Positions 1 to 8,491 of a DNA stretch of 64,000 nucleotides are shown here, one piece after another. This DNA comes from Mucilaginibacter phenanthrenivorans. Lineage in GTDB: Bacteria > Bacteroidota > Bacteroidia > Sphingobacteriales > Sphingobacteriaceae. The notes beneath the pieces are model-generated. The model was not told the DNA's origin, did no database searches, and saw nothing but the letters and a program-made list of their open reading frames with translations. The DNA lies in the NCBI RefSeq assembly GCF_024721155.1, contig NZ_JAHVAP010000008.1, positions 372,001 to 436,000 of the forward strand, in the 5' to 3' direction. Every line of letters begins with the position of its first letter. Within the stretch, counting starts at the first letter, position 1. The position numbers and the translations under genes were made by a program.

Positions 1-1
1 T

Positions 2-1609
2 AATAAAAGCGCAATTGCCGACGATTACAACGATATCGGTTACCTGCTTCAGAATATGAATATTTACCCTAAGGCGCTCACGTATTACTACAAAGGGTTA
101 GCTTTGTATACCCAGGTGCATTCCAGCATCGGCATCGCTATTATTAAACAAAATATCGGCGAAGTTTTTTTAGCACAGGGCAAATATGACGATGCCATCA
201 AATATGTAAATGCAGCTTTGGTCATTTATCTTCAACAGGATAATAAAGACGGCATCTGCCAGTTATATGGTGATCTGGGCTTGTGTGCCCTTTATAAAAA
301 GGGCAACACCGCTGCCTTAAGCTATCTGCAACAATCATTAACAACGGCCGCTGTCAACCATTTAGATGCAGACCGGGCCATGGCGCTAACCAACATCGCC
401 CTGTACTATAACCGCAACCTCGACTATAAGCGGGCCTATGGTTATGCCTTACAGGCTAAATCCTGGGCCGACCATATTAATTCCGTTTTGCTGCGCACAG
501 CTGCCTATATCCAGTGGATCAAAGCGCTGGGCGGCTTGCAAATGTACAAGGAAGCCTTTATTGCCCAGCAGGCGTTTGACCAAATGACCTTGAGCGCGCA
601 TAAGGATGAGAGCGTACAGAAATTCACCTTGTACAATACGGAATACAATTATGCCAACAAGGAGAAGCAACAGCTATTACAGCGAAAAGCTGACGCCCTG
701 CTTTACCGGCAAAAAATACGCGACCAGCGATTATTGAACATCATATTTTTTATCATTACCGCTGCCATGGTGTTTATCATTGCGCTGTATTACCGGCAAA
801 AGCACAAGCAAATGAAGATCAACGCCAAGCTGAGTGAAAAAAACCAGGAAGTTTCGCAGCAAAAGGTTGACCTGGATGTGCAGGCGGAGGAATTAAATGA
901 ATTAAACAAATTAAAGGACAGGCTGATCTCCATCCTGGCGCATGACCTCCGGTCGCCCTTAAGCACCCTGCGGGGATTGTTCAAACTTTTGGAGGATGAC
1001 ACTATTTCGCATGAGGAATTATTGGTCATGATACCGGGTGTGGTAAGCAAGCTTGATTATACCTCCGACTTTTTGGATACCTTGCTGTTTTGGATCAACA
1101 GCCAAATGGAGAATTATCATAGCGCCACCAAGAAGTTTTCAGTTAACGAAGTCATCGACCTTGAATATGCGAATTGTAAGGAACAGGCCGCCTTAAAGGG
1201 TATAACATTAACTGTAAGGGTAACCGAACAGTTAACCGCTGTCGCCGACCCCAATTCGGTTAGGATTGTCATCAGGAACCTGGTTACCAACGCCGTCAAA
1301 TTTTCAAGTGATGGTGACTGTATTACCATCTCGGCTACGAAGCTGGATGCCGCTATTCTTGTATCCATAAGCGATACCGGAACGGGCATGACCACCGAAC
1401 AACAAAACAAACTGTTCAAAAACCGCGTAGACAGCGCCACTGGAACCGGCAACGAATCAGGCACTGGTATGGGCCTTTTATTTTGCAAGGACCTGGTTGA
1501 AAAGTGCAGCGGTAAAATTTGGGTGGAGAGCCAACAGGGTAGTGGCACTGCTTTTTATTTTACCATTCCCATGGAAGATGCCGAGCTGCCGGAACTGCAA
1601 TTAGATTGA
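2..1609 (+). CDS. TPR-containing sensor histidine kinase, 5' end cut by the window
   Basis: The reading frame is open from base 2, so the true start lies upstream; 535 residues are visible. The first ~200 residues are tetratricopeptide-like helical repeats (YYKGLALY, IIKQNIGEVFLAQGKYDDAIKY). One hydrophobic segment (IIFFIITAAMVFIIALYY) lies near bases 740-795, followed by a coiled coil. The kinase core follows: H-box with phospho-acceptor His in AHDLRSPLSTL (His codon at 941), N-box NLVTNAVKFS, G1 box DTGTGM and G2 box GTGMGL. All catalytic motifs are present, so it should autophosphorylate and pass phosphate to a response regulator. No receiver domain or regulator gene is visible here. This TPR-TM-HisKA-HATPase layout is common in Bacteroidota. 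The signal is unknown. Confidence 0.93.
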   Translation, partial: NKSAIADDYNDIGYLLQNMNIYPKALTYYYKGLALYTQVHSSIGIAIIKQNIGEVFLAQGKYDDAIKYVNAALVIYLQQDNKDGICQLYGDLGLCALYKKGNTAALSYLQQSLTTAAVNHLDADRAMALTNIALYYNRNLDYKRAYGYALQAKSWADHINSVLLRTAAYIQWIKALGGLQMYKEAFIAQQAFDQMTLSAHKDESVQKFTLYNTEYNYANKEKQQLLQRKADALLYRQKIRDQRLLNIIFFIITAAMVFIIALYYRQKHKQMKINAKLSEKNQEVSQQKVDLDVQAEELNELNKLKDRLISILAHDLRSPLSTLRGLFKLLEDDTISHEELLVMIPGVVSKLDYTSDFLDTLLFWINSQMENYHSATKKFSVNEVIDLEYANCKEQAALKGITLTVRVTEQLTAVADPNSVRIVIRNLVTNAVKFSSDGDCITISATKLDAAILVSISDTGTGMTTEQQNKLFKNRVDSATGTGNESGTGMGLLFCKDLVEKCSGKIWVESQQGSGTAFYFTIPMEDAELPELQLD

Positions 1610-1623
1610 AATTAATCTCTTTT

Positions 1624-1645
1624 CAGCCTGTGGCTGGCGTTTTTA
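1624..1645 (+). terminator. Possible Rho-independent terminator after the histidine kinase
   Basis: CAGCC-TGT-GGCTG forms a short hairpin 15 bases after the kinase stop codon, followed by GCG and a T run. The stem has only 5 bp, so the call is modest. Confidence 0.45.
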
Positions 1646-1867
1646 TTGAACTGCTCATTTAAAAGGAGTCTTGCTTAAGTTAAAAAAAGATTGATAAACT
1701 GGAGGAACCCCCGGGGGGGCGACAGGCTTGACGGTGTGCGAGATCAGACCTACATCCACCGTTATCCTGTGCCTTCTGTCAGTTGCGATCACATGGTGCC
1801 CAACTTTTTTCGTAATGCTGCGGTTAGTTTCGTGTCGATCTGACTGCAGGCACCGATCGCCCGGATC

Positions 1868-3088
1868 TCAGATTGTTTCATGTTGATATAAGATTAAACC
1901 ATAGGGGACTTTGGGATCGATCCAGGTCGACTTCGGCGGCAGGTTGATGCCCGCATCGGCTGCCCTGGTGAGCTGATCCACCGTCAGCGGGCAAAGTGTA
2001 AAGCCGATGGCATAGGGATGGGCCTGAATTAGGGCTTCCATTTCAGCCTTCGCCTTTTCGCCACCGGTGTGCCTTAAGCGCTGATCAGTTCTAGGGTCGC
2101 GGATGTTAAACAAAGGCGCCAAAATATAGTCCTGCAGGATGGATACATCCAGGGTAGTTGCATTGTTGTCAGACACATAGGTTTTAGGTTTGGCGGTGAG
2201 GTTAAGCCATATTCCATCCATATACATACCCATTCTTCTTTCTTCGGCCGGCTGCACTGGTTTGTTGTTAAAAGACTCCTGCATATAGAAGTTGGGCAGC
2301 AATTGCCTGAAAAGCCATTCCTTGCTGACGGGCTGCTCAGGGATCACCACCCGGTTGTACTGCCTGATCTTTAGTTCCGCCGTGGACATGTAAAGCGCGG
2401 AGATGGTGTCGTATGCAGGTTTATTGTTGCTGATCTGTTCTGCTAAAAGGAGCTCGGCAGACCGTTTGCGGTGATGCCCGTCCGCAAGGTACACGTCGCT
2501 GACGTTTGCAAATGCATTAACCAATCGTTCTATGAGTTCTGGCTGCGCTATCTTCCAGAGCTGGTGTATACCGGCAGAACTTTCAAATCTGACATCCGGA
2601 TAGCGTTGTTTTGCTTCGGTTATGATGTTGGCAATGACCGGTTCCGGCGGATAGGTGAGCAGTATCGGGCTTCCTTCCAGGCCAGTATGCTCCCGGTAGT
2701 TTTTTAACCTGCGTACGCTTTCCTGAAATGTAAGTTCATGGGTTTTTATAGCATCATCAAGGGCGGTCATCGCCCAGATACCTGTTTGAGTGTAAGCAGG
2801 GTGCGTTACTTCGTAAACATAAATACAAGGCGTTCTATCCAGCCATAAGCGTTCGCTTTCTAACAGGTGGGCCAGCGTAGCATTGATATCCTCGTAGGCC
2901 ATAGCCTGGCCCTCGGGTGTTTCCGGTCGTTGTCTTGCCCCGGTTTCCAGCAGCGTTTTTAGCGGCGGCAGAGCCCCGGGCAGGGTCGTATTGCCGGCAA
3001 CGGATTCCGCCTGCGGCTTGGTAAAAACCAGTTGATCCGCATAAAAGGGGTTGGGGTGTATGGCCCGGAAGGGGCTGATCTTTGCCAT
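1868..3088 (-). CDS. DUF1015 family protein (SerK/ParB-like)
   Basis: A 406-residue protein starting with ATG and the family opening AKISPFRAIHP. The signature ADGHHRKRSAELL lies around residues 202-214, with DGHHR at 203-207. Members of DUF1015 share a ParB-like fold with the archaeal ADP-dependent serine kinase SerK, in which this region contributes to the active site. In many Bacteroidota the gene sits near serine biosynthesis genes (serA/serC); that context is absent here, so serine kinase activity is only a possibility. Length is normal for the family and there is no signal peptide or membrane segment, so it should be cytoplasmic. It is monocistronic. The 250 bases downstream hold no recognisable gene. 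Confidence 0.85.
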   Translation of the reverse strand: MAKISPFRAIHPNPFYADQLVFTKPQAESVAGNTTLPGALPPLKTLLETGARQRPETPEGQAMAYEDINATLAHLLESERLWLDRTPCIYVYEVTHPAYTQTGIWAMTALDDAIKTHELTFQESVRRLKNYREHTGLEGSPILLTYPPEPVIANIITEAKQRYPDVRFESSAGIHQLWKIAQPELIERLVNAFANVSDVYLADGHHRKRSAELLLAEQISNNKPAYDTISALYMSTAELKIRQYNRVVIPEQPVSKEWLFRQLLPNFYMQESFNNKPVQPAEERRMGMYMDGIWLNLTAKPKTYVSDNNATTLDVSILQDYILAPLFNIRDPRTDQRLRHTGGEKAKAEMEALIQAHPYAIGFTLCPLTVDQLTRAADAGINLPPKSTWIDPKVPYGLILYQHETI

Positions 3089-3209
3089 ATCAGTAGATGG
3101 GTTGAAAGTTAGTATGTTCCTTTTCCTGTGCAGGATTGTGCACCTGGATAGATCGGTAATGATCTGATATTGTATTAAAGGATTTCGTACAGTTTATCGG
3201 GCGACCGAG

Positions 3210-3989
3210 CTATTTTTTATTAGTTGCTATAACTGTAACGTTGATGCCCTTATCCTCCAGTAATTTAACGGTTGAATCTGCTATGCCATCATCTGTTATA
3301 ATATATTGAATTTGATCAAGCGTGCATATTTTCCCTAAGCCCCTTCTTCCTATTTTTGAACTATCAGCCAGTACCACAGTAACCTGTGCGGCATCAATCA
3401 TTTTTTGATTTAAACGGGCTTCCATAAGGCTGGTAGTGGTTAAACCTACCTCTAAATCTATTCCATCGACACCTAAAAAAAGCATGCTGCATGATACATC
3501 AGCAAGTATTTGTTCGGCATAAGGGCCCATAACTGAAGATGAATTTTGCCTTAGCTGTCCCCCGAGCTGCAAAACCTCAACATGCTGGTGATGAGATAAT
3601 TCCAACGCCACATTTAATGCCGAGGTAATTACTGTTAAATGCTTTTCGGGATGAATGGACCTGGCCAGCGCTAGCATAGTTGTGCCCGATGCAATGATGA
3701 TTGAATCATTATGCCCTATCATTTTTGCCGCAGCTCTGGCTATGATGCTTTTTTCCCCTGCATTAAGGTGCTCTTTTTCAGCAACCGGCTTATCGTTTGT
3801 ATAGGGGTTGGTTTTTGTGCCGCCACCATGCGTGCGAAAAAGCAAATTTTTATCTTCAAGCAATTTTAGGTCCTTCCTGATAGTAACATAAGAAACATTC
3901 ATTTCCGTACTCAATTCCTGAACATTAACATAACCGGCGTCGTTCAGTTTCTTTAAAATATATTGATGTCTTTCGGTAATGCTTTTCAT
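3210..3989 (-). CDS. DeoR/GlpR-family transcriptional regulator
   Basis: I choose the ATG at 3989 (MKSITERHQ), which gives 259 residues; an in-frame TTG four codons upstream is less likely. The N-terminus is a DeoR-type winged helix (about residues 5-60: ILKKL, VQELSTEMNVSYVTIRKDL, HGGG). The C-terminal DeoRC sensor domain has the usual SGTTMLALAR, GGQLRQ, FLGVDGID and LADSSKIGR signatures, which resemble a sugar-phosphate-binding isomerase fold. It is divergent from glpD-glpK-glpF with 294 bases between, so it is probably the repressor of that operon with glycerol-3-phosphate as inducer. The regulatory role is inferred from position and family, not shown. Repeated ATTTCGTTTTGT motifs in the intergenic region are its likely operators. 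Confidence 0.88.
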   Translation of the reverse strand: MKSITERHQYILKKLNDAGYVNVQELSTEMNVSYVTIRKDLKLLEDKNLLFRTHGGGTKTNPYTNDKPVAEKEHLNAGEKSIIARAAAKMIGHNDSIIIASGTTMLALARSIHPEKHLTVITSALNVALELSHHQHVEVLQLGGQLRQNSSSVMGPYAEQILADVSCSMLFLGVDGIDLEVGLTTTSLMEARLNQKMIDAAQVTVVLADSSKIGRRGLGKICTLDQIQYIITDDGIADSTVKLLEDKGINVTVIATNKK

Positions 3990-4090
3990 GTCCTGATACA
4001 AAAAAATACAATTATTACCTCAAAAATAACAATAAGCGTAATATTATAGGCTATATTCAATAAATGTTCTGTAAAAACAAGTTGGCAAAT

Positions 4091-4102
4091 ATTTCGTTTT
4101 GT
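4091..4102 (+). promoter_or_regulatory. Upstream copy of putative GlpR-type operator
   Basis: ATTTCGTTTTGT occurs here and again, identically, at 4217-4228 inside the glpD promoter. TTTCG/TTTTG words are typical of DeoR-family operators. The spacing of 126 bases between copies would allow looping. Confidence 0.45.
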
Positions 4103-4204
4103 TTCATTATTTATCATTAAAGCGAGCGTGTATACTAATTATGTATAAAAAAGTGGCATTTACACTCATTGTTAAAAAAAAATAACTTTCCATGTGTTGT
4201 AATA

Positions 4205-4235
4205 TTGTTTCGATATATTTCGTTTTGTAATTTTG
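4205..4235 (+). promoter_or_regulatory. glpD promoter with embedded operator
   Basis: TTG at 4205-4207 and TAATTTTG at 4228-4235 match the Bacteroidetes -33 and TAnnTTTG -7 elements with a 20-base spacer. The spacer holds TTTCGATATATTTCGTTTTG, two TTTCG-type half sites. A related inverted word, CGAACAAAAT, lies just downstream near 4246. A repressor bound here would block the promoter directly. The leader to the glpD ATG is about 45 bases. Confidence 0.6.
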
Positions 4236-4283
4236 AACGACAATCGAACAAAATAGCTCCGTAATAAAAAATATCTGAAGATT

Positions 4284-5876
4284 ATGATCGGCACAGAAAG
4301 AGAGAAATTAGTAGCGGCCTTAAGTGACCCGGAAAAAATATGGGATGTAATTGTCATCGGGGGCGGAGCTACAGGATTGGGCACTGCACTTGATGCTGCC
4401 TCCCGAGGGTATCAAACGCTGCTATTAGAGCAGGCTGATTTTGCAAAGGGAACGTCCAGCCGTAGCACAAAACTGGTACACGGTGGCGTACGCTACCTTG
4501 CCCAGGGCGATATTGGTTTGGTAAGAGAGGCGCTATATGAAAGAGGCCTGCTCCTTAAAAATGCAGCTCATTTGGTTAAAAACGAATCATTCATTATACC
4601 TAATTATGAGTGGTGGGGCGGTGCTTTTTACACCATAGGCTTAACATTATATGATCTGTTAGCCGGAAAGTTAGGTTTTGGCCGAGCTAAACATATTTCA
4701 AAAAAACAGGTGATTAGTAAACTGGGCACTATACAGCAAAAAAATTTATATGGCGGAGTAGTTTATCATGATGGCCAGTTTGATGATGCGCGGCTTGCTG
4801 TAAATCTTGCTCAAACCTGCATTGAGCAAGGCGCTACCGTGCTTAATTATTTTAAGGTGAGTAATTTAATCAAAAATAAAGAGGACAAAATTACAGGGGT
4901 TGTTTGTACCGATATAGAAACCGGCACACGCTATACCATAAAAGGCAAAACTGTAATTAATGCAACGGGTGTATTTGTTGATAACATTCTAAATATGGAT
5001 AAACCGGAAAGGAAACCAATGGTAAAGCCAAGTCAGGGTGTCCATATTGTGCTCAGTCGGTCATTTATGCCGGGTGAGGATGCATTGATGATTCCTAAAA
5101 CGGATGATGGCAGGGTGCTTTTTGCCGTTCCATGGCATGATAAACTGGTTATAGGCACCACCGATACCCCCATTGATGAACACAGCCTGGAACCGGTGGC
5201 CTTACAGGAAGAAATTGACTTTATTATGCGTACAGCGGCTAAGTATTTAGTAAATGCGCCAACCCGTAAAGATGTATTAAGTGTATTCGCCGGTTTGCGT
5301 CCTTTGGCTGCACCGGAAAACGGATCGTCAAAAACAAAAGAAATATCACGTAGCCATAAACTGATCGTGTCAGCGTCAGGATTGATAACCATAACCGGGG
5401 GAAAATGGACAACCTACCGCCGTATGGGCGAAGATACTGTGGATAAAGCAATTGAGGTTGGGGGATTAGTGCCTTATCCGAATAAGACTAAAACATTACC
5501 TATACACGGCAGTAAAGGAGATGTAGATCGCAACGATCACTTATATGTGTACGGAAGCGATGAGGCTGCCCTGCTCGCGCTTGGTTATGAAAAGCCCGAA
5601 TGGACGGAAAAATTGCATCCCCGCATGCCTTATATTAAAGCGGAGGTGATATGGGGTGTTAGACATGAAATGGCCCGTTCAGTAGAAGATATTTTAGCCA
5701 GGCGGGTAAGAGCCTTGTTTTTAGATGCACGAGCAGCAATTGATATGGCGCCGGTGGTAGCTGATCTTATAGCCGGTGAACTCCATAAAGACGCCGCATG
5801 GAAAAAGGAGCAAGTTGATTCGTTCAGAAATGTTGCTAAAACCTATTTGCTCGAACCATATTCACCGGCAAGCTAA
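4284..5876 (+). CDS. glpD: Aerobic glycerol-3-phosphate dehydrogenase
   Basis: A 530-residue FAD-dependent enzyme that oxidises sn-glycerol-3-phosphate to dihydroxyacetone phosphate and passes electrons to quinone at the inner membrane. The FAD-binding motif VIGGGATGLGTALDAASRG lies at about residues 24-42. It is followed by the family signature GTSSRSTKLVHGGVRYL, IGTTDTP, and the substrate/FAD loop LRPL with ITGGKWTTYRRM. A C-terminal DAO_C helical domain follows (about residues 400-520). Length matches the family. It is the first gene of glpD-glpK-glpF, 45 bases ahead of glpK, and is transcribed from the promoter at 4205-4235. Confidence 0.96.
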   Translation: MIGTEREKLVAALSDPEKIWDVIVIGGGATGLGTALDAASRGYQTLLLEQADFAKGTSSRSTKLVHGGVRYLAQGDIGLVREALYERGLLLKNAAHLVKNESFIIPNYEWWGGAFYTIGLTLYDLLAGKLGFGRAKHISKKQVISKLGTIQQKNLYGGVVYHDGQFDDARLAVNLAQTCIEQGATVLNYFKVSNLIKNKEDKITGVVCTDIETGTRYTIKGKTVINATGVFVDNILNMDKPERKPMVKPSQGVHIVLSRSFMPGEDALMIPKTDDGRVLFAVPWHDKLVIGTTDTPIDEHSLEPVALQEEIDFIMRTAAKYLVNAPTRKDVLSVFAGLRPLAAPENGSSKTKEISRSHKLIVSASGLITITGGKWTTYRRMGEDTVDKAIEVGGLVPYPNKTKTLPIHGSKGDVDRNDHLYVYGSDEAALLALGYEKPEWTEKLHPRMPYIKAEVIWGVRHEMARSVEDILARRVRALFLDARAAIDMAPVVADLIAGELHKDAAWKKEQVDSFRNVAKTYLLEPYSPAS

Positions 5877-5921
5877 ACCACCAACCTGTTTTTTTAACAT
5901 ATACCAAAAATAAATAAAGTT

Positions 5922-7436
5922 ATGGAAGAATACATTTTAGCGTTAGATCAGGGAACAACCAGTTCCAGGGCTATTATTTTTGATCATGATGGAAAAATCA
6001 AATCTGTAGCACAAAAAGAATTTACCCAGATTTTTCCACAATCGGGATGGGTAGAGCATGATCCTAATGAAATATGGTTTACTCAGGCAGGGGTAGCCGC
6101 CGAAGCAACCGTTAAGATGGGTATTAACGGCACTAACATCAAGGCCATAGGCATTACTAACCAGCGTGAAACGACCATAGTTTGGGACCGTACTACCGGT
6201 GAGCCGGTTTATAACGCGATTGTTTGGCAGGATAGGCGAACTGCAGCGTTTTGCGATCAATTAAAAAAACAAGGCAAAACAGACCTGATACGCTCAAAAA
6301 CAGGGCTTGTAATTGATTCTTATTTTTCAGGAACTAAAATAAAGTGGATACTGGATAATGTAGAAGGCGCCCGCGAAAAAGCAAACGCCGGTGAACTGGC
6401 TTTTGGTACAGTTGATAGCTGGCTTGTATGGAAATTTACCAGGGGTAAAGTGCATGTTACCGATATAACTAATGCCAGCCGAACCATGCTGTTTAATATC
6501 TGTACCCAGCAATGGGATGATGAGTTGTTAGCGCTGCTGGATGTTCCTAAAAACATGCTGCCCGAAGTAAAACAGTCCAGCGAAATATATGGCGAAACAG
6601 CCACTACTATATTTGCCTCAAAAATACCTATTGCAGGCATGGCCGGCGATCAGCATGCCGCGCTTTTTGGCCAGATGTGTATTGAAAAGGGTATGGTTAA
6701 AAATACGTATGGTACCGGTTGTTTTATGCTGATGAACATTGGCGATAAGTTTATCGAATCGAAAAACAACTTGTTAACTACCATTGCATGGAAAATTAAC
6801 GGGCAAATACAATATGCATTTGAAGGAAGCATATTTATTGCCGGGGCTGTTGTTCAATGGTTGCGTGATGGCCTGGGAATTATTAAAACATCAGCCGATG
6901 TGGAGCAACTGGCCCTAAGTGTCCCGGATACGCAGGGGGTGTATTTTGTACCCGCTTTTGCCGGTCTTGGTGCTCCATACTGGAAGCCCGATGTGAGAGG
7001 TACTATTGTAGGCCTTAGCAGAGGCACTACATCTGGTCATATTGCGCGGGCGGCAATAGAATCCATCGCTTACCAAACGATGGATGTATTAAAAGCAATG
7101 GAAGCTGATTCCGGTATCGAGATAAAAGAGTTAAGGGTTGATGGTGGTGCAACAGCAAATAATATGCTAATGCAGTTTCAGTCCGATTTACTTAACTGCA
7201 GGGTTATAAGGCCTACTATAGTTGAAACAACAGCATTAGGCGCGGCTTACCTGGCCGGACTGGCCGTAGGTTACTGGAAAAATGTGGAAGAGATACAGCA
7301 GCTTTGGAAATCAGAGAAAGAGTTTACTGCTAATGCAGATCCCTCAATCATAAAGAAAGGCATCCATGGATGGGAAAGAGCAATCCATACAGCTCAGTGC
7401 GCGGTCGATGAAGTTTCACAAGGTGAATTGGTTTAG
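5922..7436 (+). CDS. glpK: Glycerol kinase
   Basis: A 504-residue FGGY-family kinase that phosphorylates glycerol to glycerol-3-phosphate with ATP. Visible signatures are the N-terminal phosphate loop LDQGTTSSRAIIFD, the substrate motif TNQRETTIVWDR, GMAGDQHAALFGQ, YGTGCFMLMN, and the C-terminal adenosine-binding region RVDGGATANNMLMQF. Length is the usual ~500 residues. It lies between glpD and glpF in one operon and feeds GlpD. Phosphorylation drives net glycerol uptake through GlpF. Confidence 0.97.
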   Translation: MEEYILALDQGTTSSRAIIFDHDGKIKSVAQKEFTQIFPQSGWVEHDPNEIWFTQAGVAAEATVKMGINGTNIKAIGITNQRETTIVWDRTTGEPVYNAIVWQDRRTAAFCDQLKKQGKTDLIRSKTGLVIDSYFSGTKIKWILDNVEGAREKANAGELAFGTVDSWLVWKFTRGKVHVTDITNASRTMLFNICTQQWDDELLALLDVPKNMLPEVKQSSEIYGETATTIFASKIPIAGMAGDQHAALFGQMCIEKGMVKNTYGTGCFMLMNIGDKFIESKNNLLTTIAWKINGQIQYAFEGSIFIAGAVVQWLRDGLGIIKTSADVEQLALSVPDTQGVYFVPAFAGLGAPYWKPDVRGTIVGLSRGTTSGHIARAAIESIAYQTMDVLKAMEADSGIEIKELRVDGGATANNMLMQFQSDLLNCRVIRPTIVETTALGAAYLAGLAVGYWKNVEEIQQLWKSEKEFTANADPSIIKKGIHGWERAIHTAQCAVDEVSQGELV

Positions 7437-7460
7437 TTGTCAACTTAAAATTTAATTAAA

Positions 7461-8192
7461 ATGTCTCCATTTATAGCGGAGTTAATTGGCACTATGCTGA
7501 TGATACTCCTGGGCGATGGCGTAGTGGCCAACGTTCTTTTGAAAGATACCAAAGGAAACAACAGCGGCTGGATGGTAATAACCACTGCCTGGGGTTTAGC
7601 TGTTTTTGTAGCCGTTACCGTTGCTGGTCCGTACAGCGGCGCTCATTTAAATCCTGCTGTTACTATCAGCCTTGCAATAGCGGGTAAATTCGCATGGGCA
7701 AGCGTTGTTCCTTATATTATAGCACAGTTTATGGGCGCTTTTATTGGCGCCTTCCTGGTTTGGGTAATGTATTATGATCATTTTAAGCGTACCAATGATC
7801 CGGCTTCGGTGTTAGCTATATTTTGTACCGGCCCTGCGGTACGCAATTACATATCAAACATAGCAAGCGAAATTATTGGCGCGTTTGTGCTGATATTAGT
7901 GATTTTTTATATTACAGGTGCCGAAATAACGCCAAGTAAAACGCCTATTGGGCTGGGTTCGGTTGGCGCGCTGCCGGTAGCGTTTTTAGTGTGGGTGATA
8001 GGCTTATCATTAGGCGGGACAACCGGCTATGCCATTAACCCGGCACGTGACCTGGGGCCACGAATCATGCATGCTTTGTTACCAATTAAAGGTAAGGGCA
8101 GCAGCGACTGGGCCTACTCCTGGATCCCAATTGCAGGCCCACTCATTGGAGCGGTAATAGGGGCGCTTTTATACAATCAACTGCATGGATAA
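7461..8192 (+). CDS. glpF: Glycerol uptake facilitator (aquaglyceroporin)
   Basis: A 243-residue MIP-family channel with six predicted membrane helices. Both half-helix motifs are intact: HLNPAVT (Asn64) and INPARDLGPR (Asn193). The Asp after the second NPAR (NPARD) is the hallmark of glycerol facilitators as opposed to water-only aquaporins. It mediates passive entry of glycerol across the inner membrane, and GlpK then traps it. It begins 24 bases after glpK and closes the operon, with a small hairpin and T run right after the stop. Confidence 0.96.
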   Translation: MSPFIAELIGTMLMILLGDGVVANVLLKDTKGNNSGWMVITTAWGLAVFVAVTVAGPYSGAHLNPAVTISLAIAGKFAWASVVPYIIAQFMGAFIGAFLVWVMYYDHFKRTNDPASVLAIFCTGPAVRNYISNIASEIIGAFVLILVIFYITGAEITPSKTPIGLGSVGALPVAFLVWVIGLSLGGTTGYAINPARDLGPRIMHALLPIKGKGSSDWAYSWIPIAGPLIGAVIGALLYNQLHG

Positions 8193-8213
8193 ATTAACCA
8201 GTTAATTTTTTTA
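8191..8213 (+). terminator. Terminator after glpF
   Basis: AAATTAAC-CA-GTTAATTT inverted repeat overlapping the glpF stop codon, followed by a run of T. The stem is AT-rich, so termination may be partial. Confidence 0.5.
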
Positions 8214-8223
8214 CAACATTCTT

Positions 8224-8382
8224 ATGAAAATCATTTATAAAGTTAGCCTAATGGCTACACTTGGCGGGGCTTCGGAACACGAATTCCATACACGAACAGG
8301 AAGTTTTGGTTTGAGTAGTCGCGACGACTGTGGCGGCATTATTGATGCCCTTGCGGACACTACGGCGCAGCGCCGCATTTAG
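8224..8382 (+). CDS. Short ORF of 52 residues after glpF, possible gene remnant
   Basis: An ATG opens a 52-codon frame beginning MKIIYKVSLMATLGG, which looks like the start of a signal peptide. It then continues into charged sequence with no hydrophobic core or cleavage site. This may be the cut-off 5' end of an exported protein once linked to the glycerol operon, with the remainder lost before the FecR gene. No family is recognised, and coding status is doubtful. Confidence 0.25.
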   Translation: MKIIYKVSLMATLGGASEHEFHTRTGSFGLSSRDDCGGIIDALADTTAQRRI

Positions 8383-8491
8383 ATTTTTATCACTAAGGTA
8401 AATGGATTATTTAAAATATTGTAATGCAGAACTAGTGAAGCATTGGGTCCGGGTGTCCAAACAGGCCATGTTTGATGTATCAAAAAATTCA

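Noticed and set aside
1700..1867. Possible decayed minus-strand coding sequence after the DUF1015 gene
   Set aside because: Protein-like stretches occur in two frames but I recognise no family, and a C/G run nearby makes frames unreliable.
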